Assembly (NCBI GenBank): GCA_024529925.1
Contig: JAFEUB010000326.1
Span: 336,501-400,500, forward strand
DNA from: Ophthalmolycus amberensis
Taxonomy: Eukaryota; Chordata; Actinopteri; Perciformes; Zoarcidae
DNA length: 64,000 bases
Direction of reading: 5' to 3'
Shown one piece after another: positions 38,931 through 51,300 of this stretch. Below the pieces are notes generated by a model, which was not told the DNA's origin, did no database searches, and saw only the letters and a list, made by a program, of their open reading frames with translations. The position numbers were made by a program, and so were the translations under genes. Every line of letters starts with the position of its first letter. The stretch's first letter is position 1.

Positions 38931-39398
38931 TCACCGTGGTGCAGAGTTTAGTAAGGTGACAGCTGAGGGGAAGAAGCTGTTCCTGAGCCTGCTGGTTCTG
39001 GAATGGAGATTCCTATAGCGCCTCCCAGAGGGGAGGAGGGCAAACAGTCTATGGCCGGGGTGTGAGGTGTCCCTGACGATGCTGCGCTCCCTCCGCAGAC
39101 AGCGCTTGAGGTGGACGGTCTCGGTGGCCGCGAGTGGAGTACCGGTGATGCGTTTTGCAGTTTTTGCTACCCTCTGCAGTGCTTTCCGGTCTGAGACACA
39201 GCAGTTGCCAGACCAAACTGTGATGCAGCTTGATGCTCTCGATGGTGCAGCGGGAGAAGTTCACCAGGATCTGAGGAGACATGTGGACATGTCTCCTCAA
39301 GAAGAAGAGACGCTGGTGTGCCTTCTTGACCAGGGTTGAGTTGTTGAGGGTCCAAGAGAGGTCCTCTGAGATGGTCTGTCTGAATAGGTCTGTGCAAG
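38931..39398 (-). pseudogene. Remnant of LINE reverse transcriptase C-terminus
   Basis: Reading leftwards from about 39370, the frame gives SEDLSWTLNNSTLVKKAHQR, then SPQILVNFSRCTIESI. Both are characteristic of the region just after the catalytic reverse-transcriptase core in fish LINEs. At about 39228-39232 the frame shifts, probably by a small deletion. The following frame continues VWSGNCCVSDRKALQRVAK, then HRLFALLPSGRRYR and SFFPSAVTLLNSAPR, ending at TGA (38931-38933). The C-terminal end is therefore intact in the second frame. The endonuclease and catalytic domains are missing, so the copy is dead. A 28-bp palindrome lies at 39272-39299 within this coding remnant. Confidence 0.85.
39272..39299. 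repeat. Perfect 28-bp palindrome with 13-bp arms inside the LINE
   Basis: TGAGGAGACATGT (39272-39284) is followed by GG and then its exact reverse complement ACATGTCTCCTCA (39287-39299). It falls within the reverse-transcriptase remnant, where the encoded residues read RRHVHMSPQ. One arm is probably original sequence and the other a templated copy. Confidence 0.9.
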
Positions 39399-42300
39399 GA
39401 AATTGAAAAACATAGTGAAACACATTGTGGTCTTTTTAAATCTTTAAATATGCTGCTTCCAAGTGTATTTGATTCAGTGGGATTTCACACCATTTAGAAT
39501 GTTAAGTTTCTCATTCAAAGCCAATCTAATCTCATCTAAATGTTGCACATGGAAGCACGTGAATTTAACAGAAGAATTGTTACAGAATTTTGGCAAACCA
39601 TGATCTTGGCGTGCTAATAAACTGAAGGATTTAGATCATTTCTGTGGCCATCAGAAATTTAGGGCGGGGCCCAAAGTGTAGCAGAACACATTTGGTTTAG
39701 AGCTCTTATTTTTGTCAGAGTTGCCAAATACCATATCGTAATGCACCATTTGCACAACTGAGTGGGTGATGTCAACATTTGGCCAATGAACAACAACTAA
39801 TTTGTACTTGTTATTTAGAGCAAAATGTTTTGGTTAAAAGACACCATACTAGGAATTTGATTGGTAAAATAAATAAATTAAATATGTCTATGCACAACAT
39901 CAGAGGCAGAGTGTATGGGATGCATTGATAGAAAATGTCAAGAATTCCCTAGACCTGCTTGTGTTTTGGTAAGTTTATAGCTCAGGATTAGGCAGCATGT
40001 TAACATAGCCAGCTCCTAAAAAATGGAGTCACAGAGCAGTTGTGATTTTGATCAGTGGTTTACCTGAGGGGCCGGAATCTATTCGAGGATCTAAATAAGG
40101 AGTTTGATTTATCTTGCGGGACAGAATGCCATTTCAACAACCCTAATCACATGTATTAAATCAGGGCCCTTTCCCAACATATTCACATTAATACAATACT
40201 CCATATATATCAATAAGCTCTCAACTGTCAGAAATCCTTGGCTGATCAGAGTTCCCTAGGGCCTGCCAAACATAATCAACTCACAATTTCAACAGCTTTC
40301 TGTGATGTGTTTGAAATGAAAAAGGTAACAAATAAAGCTAAGGTGTTGGAGGTTAAATTAATAAATAAATGGGTTCATATATATTTATAAATGTAGAACA
40401 AATAAGTTGAATCTCCTGTGGTCAGCCTCCATAGACATAGTGGTCTTTGAAGGCATCATTAGCTGGTTTTATCAGCACATTGACCCTAAAACTAGTACCT
40501 GAGGGGCCTGACTGTAGTAGTGCAGGCGTGAGCATATGAGTCTTGGATGGATGAAATAAGACTTTGAAGTAGATTTTCTATTTGAAGGATTATACATCAG
40601 GGGTTTTGATTCATGCCCATTTTTTTTTGTCCTCGAGGCTATGTGCTTGTGTGGGTGGAAAGAGTTATCATTCACAAAATTATTAATATATTTATTTCTT
40701 CAGCTAAAACAATGATATTTAGTTAATAAGTGATCAGCTTGGCAGTTGTTGCATTTGAAATTGGTTTTCTACTTTAATGATAACTGTTTCTTGGGGTGAA
40801 AAAATAATACAATGTAACTACTGTTCCAGTGAGGGAATTTCCAAGATTCATCCTCACAAGACTCATATTCATCATATCAACTTCTTTAATCTTTAACACA
40901 AATATACCAAAGATTGGGTCACAAGACAAGAATGCCTGAAGCGCTGAGAAATGTTGTTTTATAACAGTATTCAAAGCCTATAAACCAAACCAATTGTCTC
41001 TTACTTCCAGTAAGTTTTTTTTAATCTTTGTTTTGATTGTACCGTAAATTGGAAGTATAAATACCTTACAATAAAGATGATTATTTCCGGACAGATGAAA
41101 ATCTCATAACATAATCATTTGATATGGATTTTACAAATCCTAGTGTATGTTGCAATGACCTAGTTTAGTATTGAATTTGACTGAATACCCTTTACTTGGT
41201 AATCCTAGTGGGCACCCTTTCAGCTTCAATGGCCTATTTCAAGAAATAAAACGTTTTGTTTTGAAACAATCCTCTGAGCCATGCCATCAGGACTAGGGCG
41301 TATGCTAAAGAGAATCCACTGCAATTTTCAGGTTTCATTATAAAATAGAAATTGCAGTGTGCAGAAGCCCCCTGTAAACACCCCCCAATATCACGACAAA
41401 GAAAATGTATACTGGATCAGATATATTGACAGACTGTGTAAATAGTCCACCGTGCTTGAGGGGAGAAAGACTTTCTCGCACAGCTACACCTTAATTTCCC
41501 TGAATAATTTCCATGACAATGGGTCTTTGTATGGGTGCGCATTGTTTTGGTTTACCAAAATAATGGAGAGGTTATTGTTTCCAATATGTTAATGCTGTTT
41601 TTTCCTGCAGGAATACTGTCTTTGAAGTAATCTCTTTGAGTGTGTTTGGTTCAAGTACTATTCTCAGGGGAGGGGGTTGAACTCCTGAAATGTAATTTTC
41701 TTTTTACCACCCTTGAATTGTCTTAGTATGTCAGTTCTAACCTTGAGCCGTCAAAAGAGATAAAGCCTCGCAGATTGTATTCTGATTAGATTACATGCTT
41801 AATCTGTAACACATGCATTGAACTGCAAGCAGTAGAAATGCCACTTGCAAGACACGGCAAATGCAATAATAGCTGTGTGCTAATACTTGCTGGCAGATAG
41901 GGATGATACCAGCGGCAAACAATATTAATGGAGCAGTGATACAACAAATAACCCAATTTATTACAGACAAAAGATGACCTTCCTGCATGAGTTCTCCAAT
42001 GGCCCTTTTCTCCGTGGCAATCTTTCCAAGAACTCGGGAACTGTTACACCTCCAGTTTTGGTGGTGGCATAGTCCTGAACGTCTACGTCTGTGATTGCTC
42101 AAAGACTACATGTACAGCGCTCATTGGACTGCAAGCAACACTAGTAGTCACTAATATAAACATTAGGACATGGGGTAGGAATTGCATGTAATGTTGATGA
42201 GGTTTACATTACAGTTTAAAGCCAACTTCTCTACATAAAAGGAAACACAAGGAAGTGGGACAGAGTAATGGAGAAAACTTAACTTGATTTGCTGATTTCA

Positions 42301-44493
42301 TTTCATTATGTTGACATTTTACATTATAAATATAACAATCAGTATTTTATTGTGAGCAATCTTGCCATAATCCTCTCATTTTTATACATTACAGTTGTGC
42401 AGTAATTAATAAATTAAAAAAAACTATTATTCTGTGTTGTCTCATCAGTTTACACCTTAAGCTGGAGTTGGACAAGATCAACGATTGCTGGCTTGGGCTT
42501 TAGAGTGCAAACATTACTAATAGCATTTATACATATAGACAGACGTATAGACACGTCCACAGGACCAAACCTATGTTCCCATAAATTAATGTTTGGGTGA
42601 GTATGAGCGTAGTGTGCATTGTGTGTCTGCGTCTTTGCATCTTGGCAGTCATTTGTAAGTTTGAGTGTGTGTTGTCAATGACTGATAGATGTGCTTCTGT
42701 AACCGCTATGCAGGCTCCGACAGACAATCTCTGCTTTTTTACCTTTGATTAAGGTTCTCTGCAGTATCATTTTGACACCTGCCGCTGTTCTGCACCACTC
42801 AACTCTGAAAAGTTCACTAAAATAAGTGTTTTCATCCTAGATATGGCAGCTATTAGGGCTTTAAATCATTTTCTCTGGCAGTAATCCATAGCTTTGCTTT
42901 TGATGGATTTGAATAGAAGTAATGAAATAAGTTTGATTTGTTATATTTAGCTATTTCCTAACTGTCCTTTTTAATGCAAAATAATGTATCCGATGGTTTC
43001 TTCTCCTCATTTTAATGCAAAATTCCTGTTTACCATATTTTGGTAGTAGTAGCATCCCTGTAGTATAGCAAGAACATTGAAAGGGGTCGGATACATATGC
43101 TTGATGGATTGATGGGGTGGATTTGAAAGATAGCAATCTGACTATAATCCGCTTTGAGTGGATTTAGGAACAACCAATTGTAAGGCCAACACAACTTCAA
43201 AATCTTGTAAAGATTGTCCGGTCCATGTTGTTCAAAACACTGAAATGCAATTACAATGCCATTTCATTTTATCGTCCACTCTAGGCAGCTCAAGCGGAAA
43301 GGATACAACAAACACATGTATTCATTGCACTGTTTGAATAACTATGAGAGGGATGCAAATACGTTTTTTGTCACCACTAACTTTGATGGTAGCAAGTGGA
43401 ACATCTTAGGACTGTGAGTCCACTTTAAGTCTATAAATTCTAATTTTCATTGTTTGAAGAAATTCCTTGAACTCATATTTATTGGTAGACTTATTGGGAT
43501 CGCAGGGCTTGTGCATGTCGTAAGTGTCCAACTGTAGCTCATTCAATCGTTCAGCCAAGGCAAGGTTGTGCCGTACAACTTCACAGAGATTTTCCTTTAT
43601 TGATTAGATGAGTGCCTTTGTGTTGAATGCAGTTAATGACACAATGCATTCCCAGGATGCCACTTCCAATGACTTTGTCTGAAGCTGTTCTGCTAAGTGA
43701 AGTCAATCAAGCGTCATTAGTGATGGTCAAAACACTTTTACACCATGAAAAAAAGCAAACAGAAGCTACAATTGTGCAATTCTTACCTGAATACAGGAAA
43801 GCCACTTGCCAGCTTAGGTAGTATCTCTTACCGTGTGATGAGGCCCTGAGTCAACCTAAGTGACTGATGGTTCTACTCCATTTTTGAGAGTGACTCAATT
43901 TACATCTGTTCACGTATCGGTCACAGATTTCCCAGCATTATCATGAGACCCAAGACACAATTCTGAAGGCTCATCCTGCTTAGAAAGATACGTTTAAGTG
44001 GGTATTGTTTGAATATTTGCCTTTTCTCTATTTGTTGTCGAACAGCTTGGCTAGTCCATCACAGAAAGTTACTCTTGTTGTTTCTGCATGCTATTCATCT
44101 ATTTATGTTGCAAGATTAAAGGAATTACCAATGACCTGTGTGGAGGCAACCGAACATAAAAAATAAAAACTTACATTAATGAATTAAATAATCACATTGA
44201 ATTCATTCATTTCCACAAACAGGATGATGCAAAGCTTGCCATGCTGAAGTAATTTTAGGAGATCAATTAATTTTGATCATACAGTCATAAAAGTATTACC
44301 TTTAATGTAATGACTGTAAATCCAAGCAACCAACAAGTACTTGATGCTGAATGGTTATTATAAAATGTTCACATACAAAGTCACATTCTTTGTTAAAACA
44401 GAATACTGAGTTGTTAATTTGGTTAATACCTCTTAACCTTATAACCAACCAGAATGGAAAATATATTCAATGAGAAAAATGATTACAGTTATT

Positions 44494-44515
44494 CAGTATA
44501 TATATATATATACTG
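44494..44515. repeat. (TA)n microsatellite forming a 22-bp palindrome
   Basis: CAG, then an uninterrupted TA array, then CTG makes a perfectly self-complementary 22-mer. A related TATATATACAGTATATG motif occurs about 240 bases downstream. It is prone to cruciform extrusion and slippage. Confidence 0.9.
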
Positions 44516-44765
44516 CATACATTGTTTATACAGAATAAAAAGATAGATGATCAAACTGACATAGAAATGGAGAGATGTGGCAGAGTATTGTGAGCGGTTG
44601 TGTAGAGGTCTGCTTCTTATTTTAATCAAAGAACATGTTTACCTCTCTGCTAAACACCGTAGCTACAGATACACAGAATAGAGTTCTGCGGCCCACTAGG
44701 TGTGAGATGATTAACGATGAGTATAATGAGAAAATAATTATATATATACAGTATATGTTACCTAA

Positions 44766-45225
44766 CAGAATCATAATCACCTTTATTGGCAGAGTATAAT
44801 TGGTATAATTGCACATACAACTAATTTGACTCACACAACAATTTAAATAACTGCTAGGGACAAACAAGCTGTACGAATAAAGGTAAAGAATATCATATAA
44901 ATGAACATAAAAAGCATACAGAGATAACACGTCTATTTACAAGTCAAGTGGTTCTTAAGTTGTAAACTATACAGAGATGGCAAAGAAATGAAGAATGAAT
45001 GGATATACACGGACTGGATGAAATACATTATGTACAGCATGTATGATTTATATTGACAGTTACAGATGATATGTAAGTATTAAGAAACAAATTGTGCGTT
45101 AAAACCTATACAATTATAATCTATAACGACAGCGGTGAATATTTCAGTGTTAGAGGGTTATTGGCAGTGTATGACTGATGTTAAGTGTTCATCAGTGGGG
45201 AGAAAGGAATGTAGAATGTTGTCAG
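44766..45225 (-). mobile_element. Possible diverged LINE 3' end
   Basis: The left edge AGAATCATAATCACCTTTAT followed by TGGC resembles the reversed tail (AGAATCAGAATC...TTTATTGGCC) common at the 3' ends of teleost LINE-type repeats. About 65 bases further on, AATTTGACTC fits the same pattern. The rest is AT-rich and decayed. A phrase near 45190 (TTCATCAGTGGGGAGAAAG) is also typical, which is why I extend the call that far. There is no usable open frame. Confidence 0.4.
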
Positions 45226-46430
45226 TATAGAATTAGGGACATCTGGCACAATGTTTCTTTATATGATCTCCGTGTTGTGAGATTTGAAATTTGTTAATGA
45301 AGAAGAGAAGGCGGAATAGAAAACATAATCAATATATTTTTGGCTTGTTACATGAAGAGCCTAATGCCTTTTAATGTGACCTACAGTGAGAGGTGCAGAG
45401 AGCTCCAAAGTGTGTGTGTGTGAACATGATGAGCGTAATATTAATCAACTTGAACCACTCTGCCCCTTGTTTAGGTTAACCATGTTTAATTAAGAAATTC
45501 TGATAAGTGCACTATGGGCTCACACATCTTTATTCTCCCTACAGACAAAAGCATTCCTTTGTGTATGATGAGGGAAACACTATGGACACAATTTTCTGTT
45601 CATAACATAATGTATATCATAACAAATCTACTTTAATTATGTTGTTGTTTTGTGTCATTTTACCTATTCAGGAATGTCGTGCATATTTTGAGCACCAAAA
45701 GTCTTACTACTTCCCCTTTTCTTCTCCCCATAGCCTTAATCCAAATGTTAACTTTTGTAAAATGAATGCCAAGTCAAGAGTGAGGTCTAGAGCTATTTTA
45801 TCGAATGGAGACTGAGTTGTCAGCAGGGAGCTGGAGTTTAGTCAACCTGTTGCTAACTGTTGCGAGCATGTGCATACACACATGAGGTAGTGCAACACAG
45901 CCAACACAGCATCTTCCTGTGTGACAGCTTAATTAAGCTGTGGCAGTGTGGTTGAGGTGGTGGAGTAAAAAAAAAAAAGGAGTGATGATGAAAAAAGATG
46001 AAGTGTTGCCTTGATAAACAATGTATTTACAGTAGGTACCAAGGCAGCTTTCTGAAAAGTTTCGGGGAACTCTATAGAGTTCAGCATTTTATCAAGTCTT
46101 TCATTCAGTGGTTTTCTGGTCCCCATAACATCTTTCCACAGTCTATGGGAAGGAAGCCCTTGTGGAAGACACGACATAGTAAAAGAGAACTTGAGTATAC
46201 TCCAAGACTAGTGAGGGAGTTTTTTGATTCATGGTGGCTGTCTCTACATTTCAACCCATCTGCTCTATGAGACAAGGGAATGTGCAAGTTATTCTGTCCT
46301 TCTGCTTACAACATTGTGTTTGAGTGCCGTGCTAGTAGCAACTCGGGTACAACCACCTTGAGTATGAACATATTTTCCCATGTTATGTTCAGTTTAGAAG
46401 TGTTTATAAGATTATCTGATAATTAGGTAA

Positions 46431-46542
46431 GGGATAAAGCCCGACGAAGTGTCCATTATCAGGAATTAATGGACACAGAGGAAGGTTGCCTCCACGAAGT
46501 CCATTAATTACTTATTTTGGACACCCCAAAGGGCATTATCCC
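46431..46542. mobile_element. 112-bp palindromic MITE (hairpin element)
   Basis: The left arm 46431-46482 pairs without gaps with the right arm 46491-46542. By eye, 38 of 52 positions are complementary, leaving an 8-base centre. It begins GGGATAA and ends TTATCCC. GTGTCCA and AATTAATGGAC in the left arm have exact partners in the right arm. I recall near-palindromic repeats with these phrases in fish genomes. There is no coding capacity, and no clear target-site duplication is visible (GGTAA on the left, GCTTG on the right). Confidence 0.8.
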
Positions 46543-47925
46543 GCTTGGACCATGGTCACTTGCCATAGAACAAAATAAATTGAAGATGTATGTATGTTGC
46601 CTTTTATTGGGCAACCACTGAGAAAGTGCTCAGCGTTAGCAGGATGACTTTGATAACTTCTTGTACTAGGCTTGCCCTTATTTGTCTGGTGGAGGTGCGT
46701 TGCTTTTGCGTGGCAAGGATATTGGTCCACATTCTCTGTTTCCTAAGTTTCAGTTGTCAATATCTCTGAAGGTAGGTGTCGCACTTGTGGCCACTTACAG
46801 CCACTTACGGCCGTAATCTCAAGACCCGCATCATTTTAATTGGATATTGAGCTACACATTTCCGAATAGAAGTCATCAATTATGATGACAACCATACTTG
46901 TTAAAAAAAGAGAACATCACACATTATTGTTTGCCCTGGTTTAACATCATATCTTGCAGAAGTGGCATTTGTCTAAACATTTTGTGACGACTGATGCTAA
47001 ATAAAATGTAAAACTGAAGTAAAAAAGAATACAGGCATCTAAATAAAATGAAATCAATGGCATCAGACATCGATTAATCTTCACCTTTTTCATAAAAGTG
47101 AAACAGTCACCTTAATCCCAGCGATCCATTTTTTATTTTGAGTGCAGATATGGAAGGATTTACAGGACATGCTCATGATTGACCAAACTTAGTGATCTGC
47201 ATTGATGACACACATCTACTAATGCAGCCAAAATAGCCCACACTTTTCCGTAATAAGATGTTTAAACAATCAGACAACTCCCATTCATCTCAGACTAATG
47301 GCCTAACTCTCTATACCATTTAATGTCTTACCAGCTCTGGCAGTGACATTCCAACATTTGTCTCATTTAAAGAGCACTTGAGCTATATTTCATTCAATCA
47401 GGCATATTGTTAGTTGGATATGTGTAGTTAAGATATATATTTTATTGTTTCAGTGGGATTGCAGGCATTAATAATTGTCAGTGTTTCAATTATTTTAGTT
47501 AAATGTTGCACAATTTGGATTAAATGTACAGGCCAAACACAAAATATTTTGTGATTTAACATAATGTACTCCCTCCAATTTACATTTTGAGAAACACAGA
47601 CCTACCGTACTCTACCTCCTCTTTTTTGTGTCATTGTTTGTGTTGGAAAATCACAAGCTGTAAAAAGCTATCTTCATACACACATAAATCAAATTATGTG
47701 AGCAGTCAACAGAATAATGGCCTTACACTGACTCTACAAGTGATTGAAATAACGCAATTAGCGAGGATGGCACATATTGCTAGCCCAGCAAACTGAGTAC
47801 ATTTTTACATTAATATATTTACCCTTTATTTTTTACAGGATAGTCCCATTTAGATTTAAAATCTGTTTTCTGGGGGAGTCCTGGCCAAGATCACAGCATA
47901 ACAGTTTCACATATAAAAGAATATT
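46543..47925. other. Unannotated stretch, no gene seen
   Basis: The stretch is AT-rich with short open frames. A small duplication near 46785-46810 (GGCCACTTACAG / AGCCACTTACGG) is the only local structure I noticed. Confidence 0.6.
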
Positions 47926-48380
47926 GGTAACACTTTATAATAACTACACACTATGAAGCATTAGTTAAGTATGAGTAAACACTTAATTCATCATTTATAA
48001 AGCATTGTTCCTACATTGATAATTCATTAGTATGCAGTTCATAACAGTTATAAATGTTTCATTCTTGATTAATAAGCTCGTCTATTATGTGTTTCATTAT
48101 TGTGTTTTCATACTTTATAAATGATGGATTCCCCATTTGTCAATGAAGTATTACATATATTACAAACCAATTATTGAGGAGTTGTAGATGATTAATAAGA
48201 TAATTTATAAAGTGTTAGTAAATGATTAATACCTTATTTAGATGTACATTATTCATGCTTTATATATATAATGGTTAGGGACTATGTTAATATATGCTTT
48301 ATAAATGCATATTAATACTGCAATTCATGATTAATTCATGATTTATTAAGGTAGTTGCTACTCGTTAGTAAAGTGTTTTA
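47926..48380. mobile_element. MITE with GGTAACACTTTA-type terminal inverted repeats
   Basis: The left end GGTAACACTTTATAATAA is a familiar start of non-autonomous fish DNA transposons. The right end TAAAGTGTTTTA (48369-48380) is the inverted partner, with the inner nine bases (AACACTTTA) matching exactly and the outer three decayed. The roughly 455-bp interior is AT-rich and filled with variants of TTTATAAATG and GATTAAT, partly in both orientations. It has no open frame of note. The autonomous partner is not visible here. Confidence 0.8.
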
Positions 48381-51300
48381 TGTGACCTCAGCTAAAGTGA
48401 GGACTATTAATGCCTTATAAGCATTTATAAATGACATTGAAAGGCCAGCAGTCCCTCAAAACACAGTTTTTTAACAGAACAGGCAAATAGACACAACACA
48501 AAGCGATCAAATCCATATTAATATTTATTGCACGATGCAAACAATATACTGTTAAATACAAACCTCTCAGCCATTAATTCATGTAAGAAATAAAGACATT
48601 CTCCTTCAGGAGAACATGGCTTGATACAAAACATTTGTAAATATACGACTGGAGCTAACCAGGAGCTTTGCATATTAGTTTACATTTACCAACGAGTAGT
48701 AACTATAAATTATATAATATTGAATAGCTTAGCTATAAAGGACCTGCAGATTTCTTTGGACTACAAGTAGCATGGTAGAGCTATGTTTTGATGTCTATAT
48801 TGCATTGCATGTTTTACCACTGCATGAACAAGGATACACATCCAAGCCTCAGGGGTGATGTGATACACATTTCCATTTGGCAGTTCAGTGGCAGTAATGT
48901 TAAATTGTTTATTATTTATTTAAATGTAAAAGGCTCCAGTGCACAAGTGAAAAAGGTAAAGTAGAAGGCCACAAACTGTTGTCAACAATACAGGTGTCTT
49001 TTTATGAGGTAAATATGCATTCAGAGGCTTGTTTTTTAGTTGAAGGACACTCTTCACAAGTACTGAACTAAACTGGTTACTTACAATGAAAACTCAATCA
49101 GATTGAAGTCTTTTAAAAATGTTTAGCCTCCCATCTAAGTTAATGTTACATCACAATACACTTCAAATGCTACAACTTCGACATGCACATCCAGATCACC
49201 TCCGTTTTGGACACCTGGTTGGCTTATAAATTGATCACATTTCAAACATGATTGGATGTGGCCTCAAGCTACAACATATTAAATACTTCATAGCCCCCAG
49301 ACACACACTGTACGGCTAACATACCCACAGGCAGGGTCTTTGCTACTCCAAAGATGAGGCTGAAGACCTAAAGGCAATGATAATCCACCCCCCCCCCCAC
49401 CAATGATGAGCCCCCAGGCCCCTACTTCTCCCTCCATTGGCAGCATGTTGTATGCAGTCAGAATCAGAATGTTCATTGCAACAGCCATAGTTGTCTCATT
49501 TCCCATTATAGCGACAGAATGGGCTTTCTGCTCACATTCATCTGTTCCAGCAGGTAAATAACTACAAATAGCGCTTAAGTGGTTTTGTAGCTGTAACAGA
49601 GCTTCAGGAGAGCTTGTCTGGAACCACTAACTTGCTATCACCCTCCACCAGCGTAACACAGCAGCCCTCTGTGGTTGTTTGTCTGTCTCACCAGTGACCA
49701 CAGAACGTGGTCTAACTGAACCTGTAACTACACCCAACAGTGATGTCACAGTGTACTGAAACATCCTGGTGTACACCTCTACAAGGTGAGAAGTCAAACC
49801 ACCTGGGGTCCTTCAAAACAAGGAAGTTAATCTTAAAGGAAAGTAGTTGATGACACATGGATGATCACCAAAAAATTAGGAAAATGTCGCCTGGTATTCA
49901 CTCCCGGCTTACAGAGATCTCACTGTGATTATTGTTGCATGGGCAGTAATGAGTTAATGATAGCATGGTGGCAAAGACATGTTTAATGTCCCTGAGTCCT
50001 GATGTATTGCCGTCAGAGAATGTATGCATTTGTTTGGAATATGTTACCACCTGCAGTACTTTTGCAGCTTGTCCGTGGTGTTTGTTGTGGCTTATGGGTA
50101 TAGTTTCAGGCCTACTACTGTACGCTCTGCCTTTTAAATTTGGTTCATTAGATATTTCTTTTCATATCATTACATTCTTCCACTGCAAACATGATTGCTT
50201 TCGAAATGATATTAGATCTGCCAGCCCTCACCACTTCTAATAAGCATTTAGTGTAATTTGCCAAGTCTTGGCAACTTCTCAAATCATTAGAGGCTTGAAG
50301 TTCAGAGTACTTATTGCCTCAAGCTAACAATTCTTTTTTTCAGGAAAGACTACAATAGCTTGTTGAGATGTTACATATTGGGTAGTCATCATGAATTCAA
50401 GAAACAAAAATGGATTGAGAGGAGAGTTCAGTCGTGCTATTTGACAGACCTTTGCTTTTAGGTGAACGGTCCCAACTCATATTGACTCATCCATCTTTTG
50501 AAACTTGAGGAAAATGGATTCAGAGATTGGGCAAAAGAAAAAGTAAAAAAAGAAAAGCAAAGATTACTTACCTCACGTAACTTTTTTTAAGTACTGAAAG
50601 ATTGCTTTTCTTTCATGCCTAGTAACTCTCATTGCGTACCACTCAGGGGGTGAGAAATCAATTTGTGAAGCTTAAACACAAATGCAGGTTTTTTTGCGGT
50701 CACTATTGAATAAATAAATAGAAATCATCTAAATCACTCTGTCATGTGTACAGTAAATCAATCTGTTATTCTTTGTTTTCAATGACTACTTAATAATACC
50801 CTTAATAAACCTTTCTTCTCACACATTTCTCTCATTATTCATTTTAACAGTGCTGTTTGTAGTCTTTTAGCTTCCTAGTTTTACAATAAATATCCTAACT
50901 GCAATAGATGGGTGGGTCATGGTAGTCACTTATTAAAAGTATTGTTTACACATACAAATTTGAAATGGTATACTCACCATCTGTGGTATAGATTCTATCC
51001 ATAGCAAATGTGCTTACTTACCGACTGCGTCCTTGTGCTACCTACACGCACATCTAAGGAAAATGCAGCAGCATGAGGAACACTGGTAACCAATACCAAC
51101 AAATCTCTATCATTGTAGAGTGTGTGAACTGTAGCAAATGACTAGACTAGGGGAAAAAGGTAATTATGGGTTGATGCGAAAATATATGCATCAGAGAAGA
51201 AGCAATTGATAATACAGTGTTGTGGCATTTTGCCCAAAAAGCATTCTTTAAATGTGGCAGGTTAGTCAATATTGCGTCTTCACAATCTCAATCTTGGCAT

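Larger units (their letters stand above)
38742..39398 (-). mobile_element. 5'-truncated LINE (L2/CR1-like) insertion
   Basis: The element reads on the minus strand. Its 3' end (left side here) is a tandem of GATTCA/TGAATC units at 38742-38758 adjoining a CAATAAAG-type end, the short-repeat tail usual for L2- and CR1-like elements. Next come about 190 bases of 3' untranslated region, the reverse-transcriptase C-terminal end, and truncation near 39398 where similarity fades. Such insertions arise by target-primed reverse transcription. Only the end of the element is present, so it cannot move on its own. Clade naming is from memory of teleost LINEs and could be off by one clade. Confidence 0.85.
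39399..46430. other. Unannotated stretch, no gene seen apart from a possible LINE tail
   Basis: Open frames are short and unrecognised. A (TA)n palindrome lies at 44494-44515, and a possible LINE-derived tail at 44766-45225 is listed separately. No splice-flanked exon was noticed. Confidence 0.55.

Noticed and set aside
49288..49506. Glycine-run minus-strand open frame
   Set aside because: The glycines come from the C11 homopolymer; nothing else supports coding.
49540..49790. Possible exon with donor-like CAG/GTAAAT and AAG/GTGAGA motifs
   Set aside because: The translated segment is short, ends in a stop before the second donor and matches nothing I know.
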